A DNA stretch of 5,925 nucleotides from a bacterium (GTDB taxonomy: Bacteria; Cyanobacteriota; Vampirovibrionia; Gastranaerophilales; Gastranaerophilaceae): contig JAGOIO010000089.1 of the NCBI GenBank assembly GCA_017995595.1, positions 1-5,925 of the forward strand, read 5' to 3'. Position numbers and translations under genes: made by a program. This document shows, piece by piece, positions 1 to 5,827 of this stretch; within the stretch, counting starts at the first letter, position 1, and each line of letters opens with the position of its first letter. The notes under the pieces are model-generated. The model was not told the origin of the DNA. It made no database searches and saw only the letters and a program-made list of their open reading frames with translations.

Positions 1-1068
1 GTTGAGACTTTACAGGTTGGACAATCGTTTGAAATCTCTGAAGAGCTACATAAAAGCTTCTTCGGTGAACAAGTGATTTCGATAGATAAATCTTCTGAAT
101 TACTTAATGTATTGAGTTTGCAAGATTTTTCATCTTTTTCAATTGCAAGATTAACTTTAAAAAATACAGTTTTTGGTATTATTTTATTATGCAAAAAGGA
201 GGAAGCTTTTTATTCTGAAGATATAGATAATATTTTAACTTCTGCCGGAGTTATGATATCGTATTCAATAAAAGATATTGAGTTATCGAAAGTTTTAAAG
301 CTTCAGTTACAAGAATTACAGCGGACTATTTTAGAAAAAAATAAGGCCTATGAGACAATTAAAGTTCAAAATGAGCAAATAATTGAGTCAGATAAAGCAA
401 AATCAGAGTTTCTTGCAAATGTAACGCATGAGTTAAGGACTCCGTTAAATGCAATTATTGGCTTTTCTGATGTATTGCGAAATAATTTGTTTGGAAAGCT
501 TTCAGACAAGCAGTCTGAATATGTAACAGAAATTCATGTTTCAGGACTACATTTGCTTGGAATGATAAATGAAATTTTGGATATTTCAAAATTGGAATCT
601 CACGCAATGAAATTAAACAAAATAGAATATAATATTTCCCGTTCGGTTGATGAGACGGTTAATGTTGTTTTGCCACTTGCGGATAAAAAATCTATTGCTT
701 TGAAAAAATTTGTATCAGATGAGATAATTGTTGCAGATTATCAAAAAGTAAATCAAATTTTATATAATTTATTAAGTAATGCAATCAAATTTACTCCTAA
801 TGATGGTGAAATTATAGTAACTGCAAAAGTTGAAAATGAAAAATGTATAATTTCAGTAAAAGATTCCGGCATTGGTATTGCAAAAGAGAATCAAAAAAAA
901 ATATTTGAAAAATTTGTGCAACTTCAAGATGCATATCTTAAAACCGAAAGTTCGACAGGTTTGGGGTTAACTATTGTTAAAGATTTAGTTCAAATGCATG
1001 GTGGTAGGGTTTTTGTAAAAAGTGAGTTAGAAAAAGGTGCAGAATTTATTGTAGAGCTTCCACAATAA
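1..1068 (+). CDS. Sensor histidine kinase, 3' part (GAF-like remnant, HisKA, HATPase_c); 5' end outside window
   Basis: This is the C-terminal 355 residues of a two-component sensor kinase, which autophosphorylates a histidine and passes the phosphate to a response regulator. The frame is open to base 1. The in-frame GTG at 73 is not needed as a start, so the gene begins upstream of the window. The first ~90 residues resemble the end of a GAF-type sensor domain (GIILLCKKEEAFYSEDI...), followed by a coiled-coil linker (about 280-400). The HisKA H-box is FLANVTHELRTPLNAIIGF, with the phospho-acceptor His at 427-429. The HATPase domain shows the N-box (NLLSNA, 766-783), G1 (DSGIGI, 862-879), an F-box (FEKFVQL) and G2 (STGLGL, 952-969). 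No transmembrane segment is visible in the part present, and no receiver domain follows. The gene stops just before a symmetric terminator. No response regulator is adjacent inside the window, so the partner and signal are unknown. Confidence 0.93.
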   Translation, partial: VETLQVGQSFEISEELHKSFFGEQVISIDKSSELLNVLSLQDFSSFSIARLTLKNTVFGIILLCKKEEAFYSEDIDNILTSAGVMISYSIKDIELSKVLKLQLQELQRTILEKNKAYETIKVQNEQIIESDKAKSEFLANVTHELRTPLNAIIGFSDVLRNNLFGKLSDKQSEYVTEIHVSGLHLLGMINEILDISKLESHAMKLNKIEYNISRSVDETVNVVLPLADKKSIALKKFVSDEIIVADYQKVNQILYNLLSNAIKFTPNDGEIIVTAKVENEKCIISVKDSGIGIAKENQKKIFEKFVQLQDAYLKTESSTGLGLTIVKDLVQMHGGRVFVKSELEKGAEFIVELPQ

Positions 1069-1087
1069 ATTTAAGTATAATTAAACT

Positions 1088-1117
1088 AAAAGCCATAGGT
1101 TAAAACCTATGGCTTTT
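1088..1117. terminator. Bidirectional intrinsic terminator between the kinase and the 52-aa ORF
   Basis: A perfect 13-bp stem, AAAAGCCATAGGT (1088-1100) pairing with ACCTATGGCTTTT (1105-1117), closes a TAAA tetraloop. A-rich 5' and T-rich 3' flanks make it usable on both strands. It lies 19 bases after the kinase stop and 23 bases beyond the stop of the convergent small gene, so it probably ends both transcripts. Confidence 0.88.
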
Positions 1118-1140
1118 AATTTATTCATTTTTTATAAACT

Positions 1141-1299
1141 TTAGACTGCTGTTGAAACTTTAACTTTTCCGTTTCCTTCAAGAATTATCTCTGTATCAAC
1201 ACCATTGTTTGATATAATTAGTTTTGATTTGTGTATAGATTTACCATTTTCTTCAACTATAAAATCACTAACTTCTTTGATGACCATTTTGTTATCCAT
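1141..1299 (-). CDS. Small orphan protein, 52 aa, unknown function
   Basis: This is a short reading frame of 52 codons starting at ATG 1299-1297 and ending in TAA at 1143-1141. The protein begins MDNKMVIKEVSDFIVEENGK and ends EGNGKVKVSTAV. It is charged and soluble-looking, with no signal peptide or membrane segment and no cysteine. It alternates beta-strand-like stretches (MVIKEV, DFIVEE, SKLIIS, TEIILEG, KVKVST) with Asn-Gly/Glu-Asn-Gly turns, which suggests a small beta-sheet fold. Coding support comes from a well placed ribosome binding site, GAAAGG at 1312-1307, seven bases before ATG. A candidate promoter lies upstream and a shared terminator lies just downstream. I do not recognise the family. 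It is convergent to the kinase and follows trpS on the same strand after a 170-base gap, so it is probably its own transcription unit. Confidence 0.68.
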   Translation of the reverse strand: MDNKMVIKEVSDFIVEENGKSIHKSKLIISNNGVDTEIILEGNGKVKVSTAV

Positions 1300-1306
1300 A
1301 ATATTA

Positions 1307-1312
1307 CCTTTC
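1307..1312 (-). promoter_or_regulatory. Ribosome binding site of the 52-aa ORF
   Basis: GAAAGG on the minus strand lies seven bases before the ATG at 1299. It is the main support that this short frame is translated. Confidence 0.6.
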
Positions 1313-1355
1313 TATTATTAAGTAAGCATGCACTTTTTAAAGACTATACTAATAT

Positions 1356-1383
1356 ATAATACCCTTTTTTTAGGATTTTTCAA
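1356..1383 (-). promoter_or_regulatory. Candidate promoter of the 52-aa ORF
   Basis: Minus-strand TTGAAA (1383-1378), a 16-base spacer and TATTAT (1361-1356) resemble a sigma-70 promoter. The predicted start near 1349 would leave a leader of about 50 bases. The region is very AT-rich, so chance matches are likely and the call is tentative. Confidence 0.4.
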
Positions 1384-1469
1384 CCCCTTTTAGAATATAA
1401 TTTACATAAAACGTAAGAAAATAAAATTTGCTAGATATTTGAATTTTGTTATGAAAATTTAACAATATC

Positions 1470-2486
1470 TTAGTACATTTTTACAGCTTTTCTGACTTTT
1501 TGAAGTATCTTTTGTGCATTATGGCGAGCTTTCTCTGAGCCTGCTCTTATTATTTCGTGAACTTCGTCTAAGTGTTCTTCATAGTATTTTCTTTTGGCTC
1601 TTATTGGTGCAAACTTTTCATTTATTACGCACCCTAATCTTCTCTTGCAATCTGCACAACCAAGAGTTCCTGCTTCACAGCCGGTTTTTATTTGCTCCAG
1701 CTCTTCTTTATTTCCGAATATTTCCCAATATTTATATGCAACTTCGCACTGGTCAGTATGTCCTAAATCTTCTTTATGAATTCGACTACGGTCTGTAATT
1801 GCTTGCATAATTCTCTTTGCTGTAGTTTCTGCAGTATCTGATATTTTAATATCGTTATGGAATGATTTGCCCATCTTGTTACCGTCAAGTCCGCATAATA
1901 AAGGTACTTGAGTTAATTTTGGTTGTGGTTCTACAAAAAGTTCTCTGTCGTAAACATTATTAAATCTTCTTGCTATATCTCTTGTTATTTCTAAGTGAGC
2001 AAGCTGGTCTTTTCCGACAGGCACATATTCAGCATTGAACATCATTATATCCGCACTCATTAGAACCGGGTAACCCATAAGTCCGTAACTCACTTGAATA
2101 TTATTTGCTCCTTCTTTTGTTTTTAAGATTTTAGCCATGTCTTTCAACGTAGGATCTCGTTCAACCCAATTTTGAGGAGTTACCATTCCTAAATATATGT
2201 TTAATTCAGCAATTTCAGGTATCATTGATTGAACATATATTGTACATTTATTAGGGTCAAGTCCGCATGATAACCAGTCTATAACAACATCTGTAACGTC
2301 TTGTTTTAAGTTCTTTGTATCATCAAATTTTGTTGTAAGTGCATGCCAATCTGCAACGAAAAAATAGCAATCATAATCTTCTTGAAGCTTTACCCAATTT
2401 TCGATTACTCCTAGATAATGTCCAAAGTGTAATTTTCCTGTAGAACGCATTCCTGAAACTATTCTTTTTTTTGCAGTATTTTCCAT
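1470..2486 (-). CDS. trpS: Tryptophanyl-tRNA synthetase, iron-sulfur type
   Basis: This cytoplasmic class I aminoacyl-tRNA synthetase charges tRNA-Trp with tryptophan using ATP. It has 338 residues, within the usual bacterial size. The Rossmann-fold signature begins at SGMRSTGKLHFGHYLG (residues 11-26; the HIGH-type motif is GHYLG). The ADIMMFNAEYVPVGKDQLAHLE segment (145-166, tryptophan/ATP pocket) is typical of TrpRS. The KMSKS-type loop is GNKMGKS (202-208). Cysteines 247, 270, 277 and 280 follow C-x22-C-x6-C-x2-C, the motif described for the [4Fe-4S] TrpRS of Thermotoga maritima, placed near the anticodon-binding part. The ATG at 2486 has an AGGA ribosome binding site (2499-2496) nine bases upstream. 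It sits 33 bases after the hydrolase stop on the same strand, so co-transcription is likely. No T-box leader fits in that gap. The product is highly certain; cluster binding is inferred from spacing. Confidence 0.97.
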   Translation of the reverse strand: MENTAKKRIVSGMRSTGKLHFGHYLGVIENWVKLQEDYDCYFFVADWHALTTKFDDTKNLKQDVTDVVIDWLSCGLDPNKCTIYVQSMIPEIAELNIYLGMVTPQNWVERDPTLKDMAKILKTKEGANNIQVSYGLMGYPVLMSADIMMFNAEYVPVGKDQLAHLEITRDIARRFNNVYDRELFVEPQPKLTQVPLLCGLDGNKMGKSFHNDIKISDTAETTAKRIMQAITDRSRIHKEDLGHTDQCEVAYKYWEIFGNKEELEQIKTGCEAGTLGCADCKRRLGCVINEKFAPIRAKRKYYEEHLDEVHEIIRAGSEKARHNAQKILQKVRKAVKMY

Positions 2487-2519
2487 TTCTATTAATCCTG
2501 TATATTATGTACTTACGTT

Positions 2520-3407
2520 TTAATTATATTCCAAAGTTGATACAAACTCAAAGACTTTATTTAAACACCATTTTACGTCCCAGTGTGAGCCTGTATCAGA
2601 TATGTATAGATGAGAATTGCTGTTTAAACTTGCAAGTTCTATTGAATTTGTGAAAGGTGCAATACAATCACTTTTTGAGTGTAACAGTAGAATTGGGCAA
2701 TTCACTTCTTTTATTTTCGCAATATTGTCTAATTTTGAGATAAGTCTAAGTCTTTTTATGCGATATTTTACTAAGGTTGTTAGTAATATCAGGTGTATTC
2801 TTCTATAGTAAAAATTGCAAATATCAATAGCTGCAGATTTTAAATTTTTGATAGGGCATTGTAAAATAACTCCTGAAATCTTATTGTGTTTTGCGGTCTC
2901 AAGAGCAACTGCAGTTCCCAAAGAATGTCCCCAAAGAATAATATCTTGTTCTCTAAATCCTTTTTGCTTTAGTTGTTCAATTGCAGATTGAGCATCACGA
3001 TATACACCTTTTTCAGAAGCAGAGCCTCCGCTTTTATAATGACCTCTGTATGATAACATATAAAGTCCTATACCTTTATCAAGGCAAAACTTAGCTACAT
3101 CTTGGTGTGTTAATATAGATTCTGCTTGTCCATGAAAATGTAGAATGATTTTTTTACTTTTGGTTGGCGGAATATACCAAGCATAAAGTTTTATATTATC
3201 CTTGTTTAGAAATCTTTGAGGTTTTATTTTTTTTAATAAATCTCGATTTATTCTTTTTGCTCTTAATCTTGAAGGTTGAAAAATTAGAAAGTTTTCAATA
3301 TCTAATCGCATGAGCCTGCAAAATCTGCCTTTGTGTTCAAATAATGGATAAATATTTAATAAAACTACTTTTCTAAGTAAGAAAAAGTAAAATAATATAC
3401 GTTTCAT
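2520..3407 (-). CDS. Alpha/beta hydrolase, BEM46/ABHD13-like (serine hydrolase)
   Basis: This is a 295-residue serine hydrolase of the alpha/beta fold; its natural substrate is unknown. The basic, hydrophobic N-terminus (MKRILFYFFLLRKVVLLNIY) could be a membrane anchor or uncleaved signal, though it is interrupted by Arg-Lys. LIFQPSRL (41-48) resembles the lead-in segment of the BEM46/ABHD13 group. HFHGQAES (90-97) is the oxyanion-side HG motif, with Gln where Asn is common. LSYRGHYKSGG (118-128) is the conserved YRG stretch. The nucleophile elbow is GHSLG, with Ser162. The likely acid is Asp247 in HSKSD and the likely base is His275 in GSHWD, so the triad is complete. The ATG at 3407 has no clear Shine-Dalgarno sequence, only the purine stretch GATAGAA. 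Met33 (3311) has no better site, so the longer start is kept. It is probably the first gene of a two-gene unit with trpS, with no obvious functional link. Confidence 0.88.
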   Translation of the reverse strand: MKRILFYFFLLRKVVLLNIYPLFEHKGRFCRLMRLDIENFLIFQPSRLRAKRINRDLLKKIKPQRFLNKDNIKLYAWYIPPTKSKKIILHFHGQAESILTHQDVAKFCLDKGIGLYMLSYRGHYKSGGSASEKGVYRDAQSAIEQLKQKGFREQDIILWGHSLGTAVALETAKHNKISGVILQCPIKNLKSAAIDICNFYYRRIHLILLTTLVKYRIKRLRLISKLDNIAKIKEVNCPILLLHSKSDCIAPFTNSIELASLNSNSHLYISDTGSHWDVKWCLNKVFEFVSTLEYN

Positions 3408-3471
3408 TAGTTAATTCTATCATTTTTTAGATATTTTGTAAATTGGTAAAGTTTATGTAACCTTTTTGTGC

Positions 3472-3500
3472 TTGATTTTGTCTTTTTCTAGTGTTACTAT
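3472..3500 (+). promoter_or_regulatory. pyrF promoter with extended -10
   Basis: TTGATT (3472-3477), a 17-base spacer and TACTAT (3495-3500) are preceded by TGT, giving an extended -10 of the form TGnTACTAT. The predicted transcript start near 3507 leaves about 22 bases before the pyrF ATG. This supports the ATG at 3529 over the upstream in-frame TTG at 3466, which would not be transcribed. Confidence 0.55.
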
Positions 3501-3519
3501 CATTTTCGTAGAACAAGAT

Positions 3520-3523
3520 AGGA
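3520..3523 (+). promoter_or_regulatory. pyrF ribosome binding site that decides the start
   Basis: AGGA is followed by a five-base gap and ATG at 3529. The spacing is slightly short but acceptable, and no comparable site precedes the upstream TTG. Confidence 0.6.
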
Positions 3524-3528
3524 TTATT

Positions 3529-4275
3529 ATGAGATTAAACAAGCCGATAAGTGCAAAAGAACGAATTATTTTAGCTTTAGACACTGATGATTTAGAAGAA
3601 GTTAGAAGTTTAGTAAATGAATTAAAAGATTATGTAGGGTATTTTAAAGTTGGTTTGCAATTATTGACTTTGTATGGTTTAGAGGCTGTAAAGGTCGTTA
3701 GAGAATGTGGTGGTAAGGTTTATTACGACTCAAAATTCCATGATATTCCAAATACCGTAGCACATTCTTGTGCAAATTTAGTAAAAAATGATGTTGAGTT
3801 TTTTAATATTCATCTTCAAGGCGGTTCGAAAATGGTAGCTCAAGCAGTGAAGGCTTCAAAAGATACTGCAAAAGCTATGAATATTGAACCTCCCGCTATC
3901 TTTGGTGTTACGTTGTTATCAAGTTTCGGACAAAGAACTTTAACTCAAGAACTTTGCGTTGAAGAAGATATTGAAGAATATGCAATGCAATTAGCACATA
4001 TTGCTCATGATTGCGGATTGAACGGAATTGTTGCAGGAGCTTCTGAAGCAAAAAAAATAAGAGATGAATTCGGTGATGATTTTATCATTCTTTGCCCTGC
4101 TACTCGTCCAACTTGGGCTGCGGTGAATGACCAAGTAAGAGTTGATACTCCAACAGAAGCTGTCTTGTCTGGAATTGATTATTTAGTTATCGGGCGACCA
4201 ATTACAGAAGCTGAGGATAAAATTTCTGCATGTAATTTAATTATTGATGAGATAAATACAGCTTTAAATAAATAA
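3529..4275 (+). CDS. pyrF: Orotidine 5'-phosphate decarboxylase
   Basis: This cytoplasmic enzyme converts OMP to UMP, the last step of de novo pyrimidine synthesis. It has 248 residues, a normal length for a (beta/alpha)8 barrel of the bacterial PyrF type. Visible motifs are ILALDTD (14-20, Asp18), FKVGLQL with Lys40, and the catalytic array YDSKFHDIPNTV with Asp67, Lys69 and Asp72. FGVTLL (125-130) and the phosphate-gripping region ATRP...DQVRVDTP...LVIGRPIT (191-226; Arg193, Gln202, Gly222-Arg223) follow. The usual TPGIRP stretch reads CPATRP (189-194) here, an unusual substitution that keeps the Arg. I chose ATG 3529 because it has an AGGA site, starts with a family-like N-terminus and lies after the predicted transcript start. 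The longer frame from TTG 3466 would add 21 unlikely residues. No other pyr genes are nearby. It is divergent from the hydrolase-trpS pair and ends before a strong terminator. Confidence 0.96.
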   Translation: MRLNKPISAKERIILALDTDDLEEVRSLVNELKDYVGYFKVGLQLLTLYGLEAVKVVRECGGKVYYDSKFHDIPNTVAHSCANLVKNDVEFFNIHLQGGSKMVAQAVKASKDTAKAMNIEPPAIFGVTLLSSFGQRTLTQELCVEEDIEEYAMQLAHIAHDCGLNGIVAGASEAKKIRDEFGDDFIILCPATRPTWAAVNDQVRVDTPTEAVLSGIDYLVIGRPITEAEDKISACNLIIDEINTALNK

Positions 4276-4292
4276 AATTTTATTTGATATAT

Positions 4293-4326
4293 AAAAGGCA
4301 CTTTTTCTTTTGAAAAAGTGCCTTTT
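4293..4326. terminator. Bidirectional terminator between pyrF and the alcohol dehydrogenase
   Basis: A perfect 15-bp stem, AAAAGGCACTTTTTC (4293-4307) with GAAAAAGTGCCTTTT (4312-4326), has a TTTT loop. It lies 17 bases after the pyrF stop and 18 bases beyond the stop of the convergent dehydrogenase. The A and T flanks allow termination from either side. Confidence 0.92.
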
Positions 4327-4344
4327 TAGTTAATCTTTTATCTC

Positions 4345-5499
4345 CTAGCATTCAATAAGAATTTTATAAACTTCTTCCGGAGTGATGTCTCCTTTTTCTC
4401 CCAGAATAGTACCTCGAGAACTAAAACGTTCTTTTAAAGTTTCTCCTGCTTCTTTTGAATCTATATTATAATCCGCAAAATGAGTTGGCATTCCTATTGA
4501 ATTGAAGAATTCTTCAGTCTTTTCTATTGCAAAATAACCAGCCTTTCTATCATCGGTTTCATTGCAACCATAGGCTTCTCTTGCAAGCTTTGCTAGTTTC
4601 TTGTATTTATTTTCAAATCGATTTTTCCAAAGTCTTGGAAGAACTATTGCAAGACTTTGCCCATGTGCAAGTCCGTAAATTGCTGTTAATTCATGACCTA
4701 TCATGTGTGTTGACCAATCTTGAACAATTCCTAAGTTAATCCAGTAATTAAGTCCGCATGTTGCACACCAAAAAATATTAGCTCTGGTTTCGTAGTCTTT
4801 TGGATTTTTAAACACTTTAGGAGCTTCTTCTAACAATGTTCTTATGATTCCGATAGACCAGTAATCTTGAAGCGGAGAATTAACATCAAATGTTGCATAT
4901 TGTTCCATAACATGTACATAAGTGTCAACAATACCATTTCTAACTTGTTGCTCTGGTAGTGAATAAGTAGTTTCAGGGTCTATGATTGAAAATTTCGGAT
5001 AAACTGCAGGTGAATGAAATGCAAATTTTTCTTTAGTTTCTCTCTTTGAAATTACAGCTCCGCAATTCATCTCAGAACCTGTTGCTGGAAGTGTCATAAC
5101 GCAGCCAAGTGGAATTGCTTCTGTAACGGTTAAATCTTTTTTAGGTATATCATAAGCATCTTCACCTGTATATTTTGAAGCTGCTGCGATGAACTTTGTT
5201 CCGTCTAAAGTTGAACCTCCACCAACTGCAAGCAAAAAGTCTATATTTTCTTTTTTTACAATCTCAACTGCTTTCATGCAAGTCTCATAGGCAGGATTAG
5301 GTTCTATTCCTGAAAATTCAATAACGGTATGGTCTTTTAGTGCTGTCATTACTTGGTCATAAACTCCGTTTCTTTTTATTGAACCACCACCGTAAATTAG
5401 TAAAACTTTTTTATCTTTACCGATTAAGTCTTTAAGTTTTGCAATAGAGCCTTTCCCAAAGACAACTCTTGTCGGACAACAAAAATCAAAATTATTCAT
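4345..5499 (-). CDS. yqhD: NADPH-dependent alcohol dehydrogenase/aldehyde reductase, YqhD/BDH type
   Basis: This is a cytoplasmic group III metal-dependent alcohol dehydrogenase, which in characterised relatives reduces aldehydes to alcohols with NADPH. At 384 residues it is close to E. coli YqhD (387). It opens with FDFCCPTRVVFGKGSI, as in that family. The cofactor-binding segments are YGGGSIKRNG (36-45) and AVGGGSTLDGTKFIAAA (91-107), and TLPATGSEMN (136-145) follows. The metal ligands match those of YqhD: Asp192 and His196 in NGIVDTYVH, then His265 and His279 in DWSTHMIGHELTAIYGLAHG. ATG 5499 has a strong AAGGAG site (5512-5507) seven bases away. The gene is monocistronic: it is convergent to pyrF and divergent from the methionine-rich peptides. 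A role in aldehyde detoxification or fermentative redox balance is inferred from the family. The symbol indicates family similarity, and substrate preference (butanol-type or general aldehyde) cannot be told. Confidence 0.94.
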   Translation of the reverse strand: MNNFDFCCPTRVVFGKGSIAKLKDLIGKDKKVLLIYGGGSIKRNGVYDQVMTALKDHTVIEFSGIEPNPAYETCMKAVEIVKKENIDFLLAVGGGSTLDGTKFIAAASKYTGEDAYDIPKKDLTVTEAIPLGCVMTLPATGSEMNCGAVISKRETKEKFAFHSPAVYPKFSIIDPETTYSLPEQQVRNGIVDTYVHVMEQYATFDVNSPLQDYWSIGIIRTLLEEAPKVFKNPKDYETRANIFWCATCGLNYWINLGIVQDWSTHMIGHELTAIYGLAHGQSLAIVLPRLWKNRFENKYKKLAKLAREAYGCNETDDRKAGYFAIEKTEEFFNSIGMPTHFADYNIDSKEAGETLKERFSSRGTILGEKGDITPEEVYKILIEC

Positions 5500-5506
5500 A
5501 ATTTAA

Positions 5507-5512
5507 CTCCTT
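5507..5512 (-). promoter_or_regulatory. Strong ribosome binding site of the alcohol dehydrogenase
   Basis: Minus-strand AAGGAG, seven bases before the ATG, is the best Shine-Dalgarno match in the window and fixes the start. Confidence 0.85.
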
Positions 5513-5530
5513 ATATCATCGTGTAAATTG

Positions 5531-5559
5531 ACTTTAGCATTTAAAACTTAAAAAATCAA
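5531..5559 (-). promoter_or_regulatory. Alcohol dehydrogenase promoter with extended -10
   Basis: Minus-strand TTGATT (5559-5554), a 17-base spacer and TAAAGT (5536-5531) are preceded by TGC, the extended -10 form. The predicted start near 5524 gives a leader of about 25 bases. The -35 sequence and spacing are the same as at the pyrF promoter. Confidence 0.5.
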
Positions 5560-5591
5560 TTAATATATTTTAAAAATTGTAAAAACTACAC

Positions 5592-5620
5592 TTGACAAAA
5601 AATGTGAAATGTTTTAGAAT
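5592..5620 (+). promoter_or_regulatory. Strong sigma-70-type promoter of the methionine-rich peptide unit
   Basis: A perfect TTGACA (5592-5597), a 17-base spacer and TAGAAT (5615-5620) form the best promoter in the window. The predicted start near 5627 leaves about 22 bases before the first peptide's ATG. It points away from the divergent alcohol dehydrogenase and implies high, possibly constitutive expression of a very short transcript. No operator was recognised. Confidence 0.78.
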
Positions 5621-5633
5621 GTGCTACAGAGAT

Positions 5634-5638
5634 AGGAG
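5634..5638 (+). promoter_or_regulatory. Ribosome binding site of methionine-rich peptide 1
   Basis: AGGAG lies ten bases before ATG 5649, directly downstream of the predicted transcript start. It argues that this 28-codon frame is translated. Confidence 0.7.
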
Positions 5639-5648
5639 AAAATAAAAT

Positions 5649-5735
5649 ATGATTAAATTTATGTTTTCAATGATGATGGGAATGATGATGTGCATGTGTT
5701 CAGAACGCAGGCTTGCCTATTGTTATGATTACTAA
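5649..5735 (+). CDS. Methionine-rich micropeptide 1, 28 aa, unknown function
   Basis: This short frame runs from ATG to TAA at 5733-5735. It encodes an N-terminal MIKFMFS, a core MMMGMMMCMC (residues 8-17) and a polar, aromatic tail SERRLAYCYDY. Nine of 28 residues are Met and three are Cys (15, 17, 25). The promoter, AGGAG site, frame and terminator together make a complete minimal gene. The core is hydrophobic and could insert in a membrane, while the Met/Cys cluster could bind soft metals such as Cu(I). It could instead be a regulatory leader peptide whose Met codons sense charged tRNA-Met. A 27-aa frame downstream has the same Met-Met-Met-X-Met-Met core at the same residues. I know no named family for it. 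The sequence strongly suggests a gene, but its role is open. Confidence 0.62.
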   Translation: MIKFMFSMMMGMMMCMCSERRLAYCYDY

Positions 5736-5750
5736 AAGATAAAATCATAA
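5723..5750 (+). other. Weak hairpin overlapping the stop codon of peptide 1
   Basis: TTATGATT (5723-5730) and AATCATAA (5743-5750) are a perfect 8-bp inverted repeat around a 12-base loop that contains the TAA stop. The stem is almost all A-T. It lies 15 bases upstream of the terminator stem. A ribosome finishing peptide 1 would cover its left arm. It could be a chance palindrome. Confidence 0.35.
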
Positions 5751-5760
5751 TTGAATATTT

Positions 5761-5796
5761 AAAAGGCACCTGCTAGTTTAAAGCAGGTGCTTTTTT
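5761..5796 (+). terminator. Strong intrinsic terminator between the two methionine-rich peptides
   Basis: A 9-bp GC-containing stem, GCACCTGCT (5766-5774) with AGCAGGTGC (5782-5790), has a 7-base loop. It is followed by TTTTTT (5791-5796) and preceded by AAAA, which extends the pairing. It should end the roughly 170-base peptide 1 transcript. The second peptide lies beyond it and shows no promoter of its own, so its expression would depend on read-through. Confidence 0.92.
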
Positions 5797-5813
5797 ATTA
5801 AAAAGTAAAAATA

Positions 5814-5818
5814 AAAGG
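5814..5818 (+). promoter_or_regulatory. Weak ribosome binding site of methionine-rich peptide 2
   Basis: AAAGG (5814-5818) lies nine bases before ATG 5828. It is weaker than the site of peptide 1. Confidence 0.4.
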
Positions 5819-5827
5819 TTTTAAAAA

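Noticed and set aside
1433..1470. AT-only inverted repeats (AGATATT/AATATCT and AATTTT/AAAATT) just after the trpS stop
   Set aside because: They have no GC-rich stem or following T-run on the minus strand. In DNA this AT-rich such pairs are expected by chance, so they are not called as a terminator.
1514..1798. Antisense open frames inside trpS (and similar ones inside the hydrolase and dehydrogenase)
   Set aside because: They lie wholly inside well supported genes on the opposite strand, have low-complexity sequence and no promoter or ribosome binding site.
2487..2519. T-box or tryptophan-responsive leader before trpS
   Set aside because: The gap is only 33 bases, too short for a T-box, and no conserved T-box sequence is present.
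3466..3528. In-frame upstream extension of pyrF from a TTG codon
   Set aside because: The 21 extra residues have no family match, there is no ribosome binding site, and the predicted pyrF transcript starts near 3507, downstream of the TTG.
5499..5648. SAM or other riboswitch ahead of the methionine-rich peptide
   Set aside because: The predicted leader is only about 22 bases, so there is no room for an aptamer and no recognisable riboswitch core.
5661..5696. ATG trinucleotide run as a plain microsatellite
   Set aside because: The repeats are interrupted (GGA, TGC) and lie in a frame with a promoter, ribosome binding site and terminator. A second frame keeps the same Met spacing with different interrupting codons, which favours coding.
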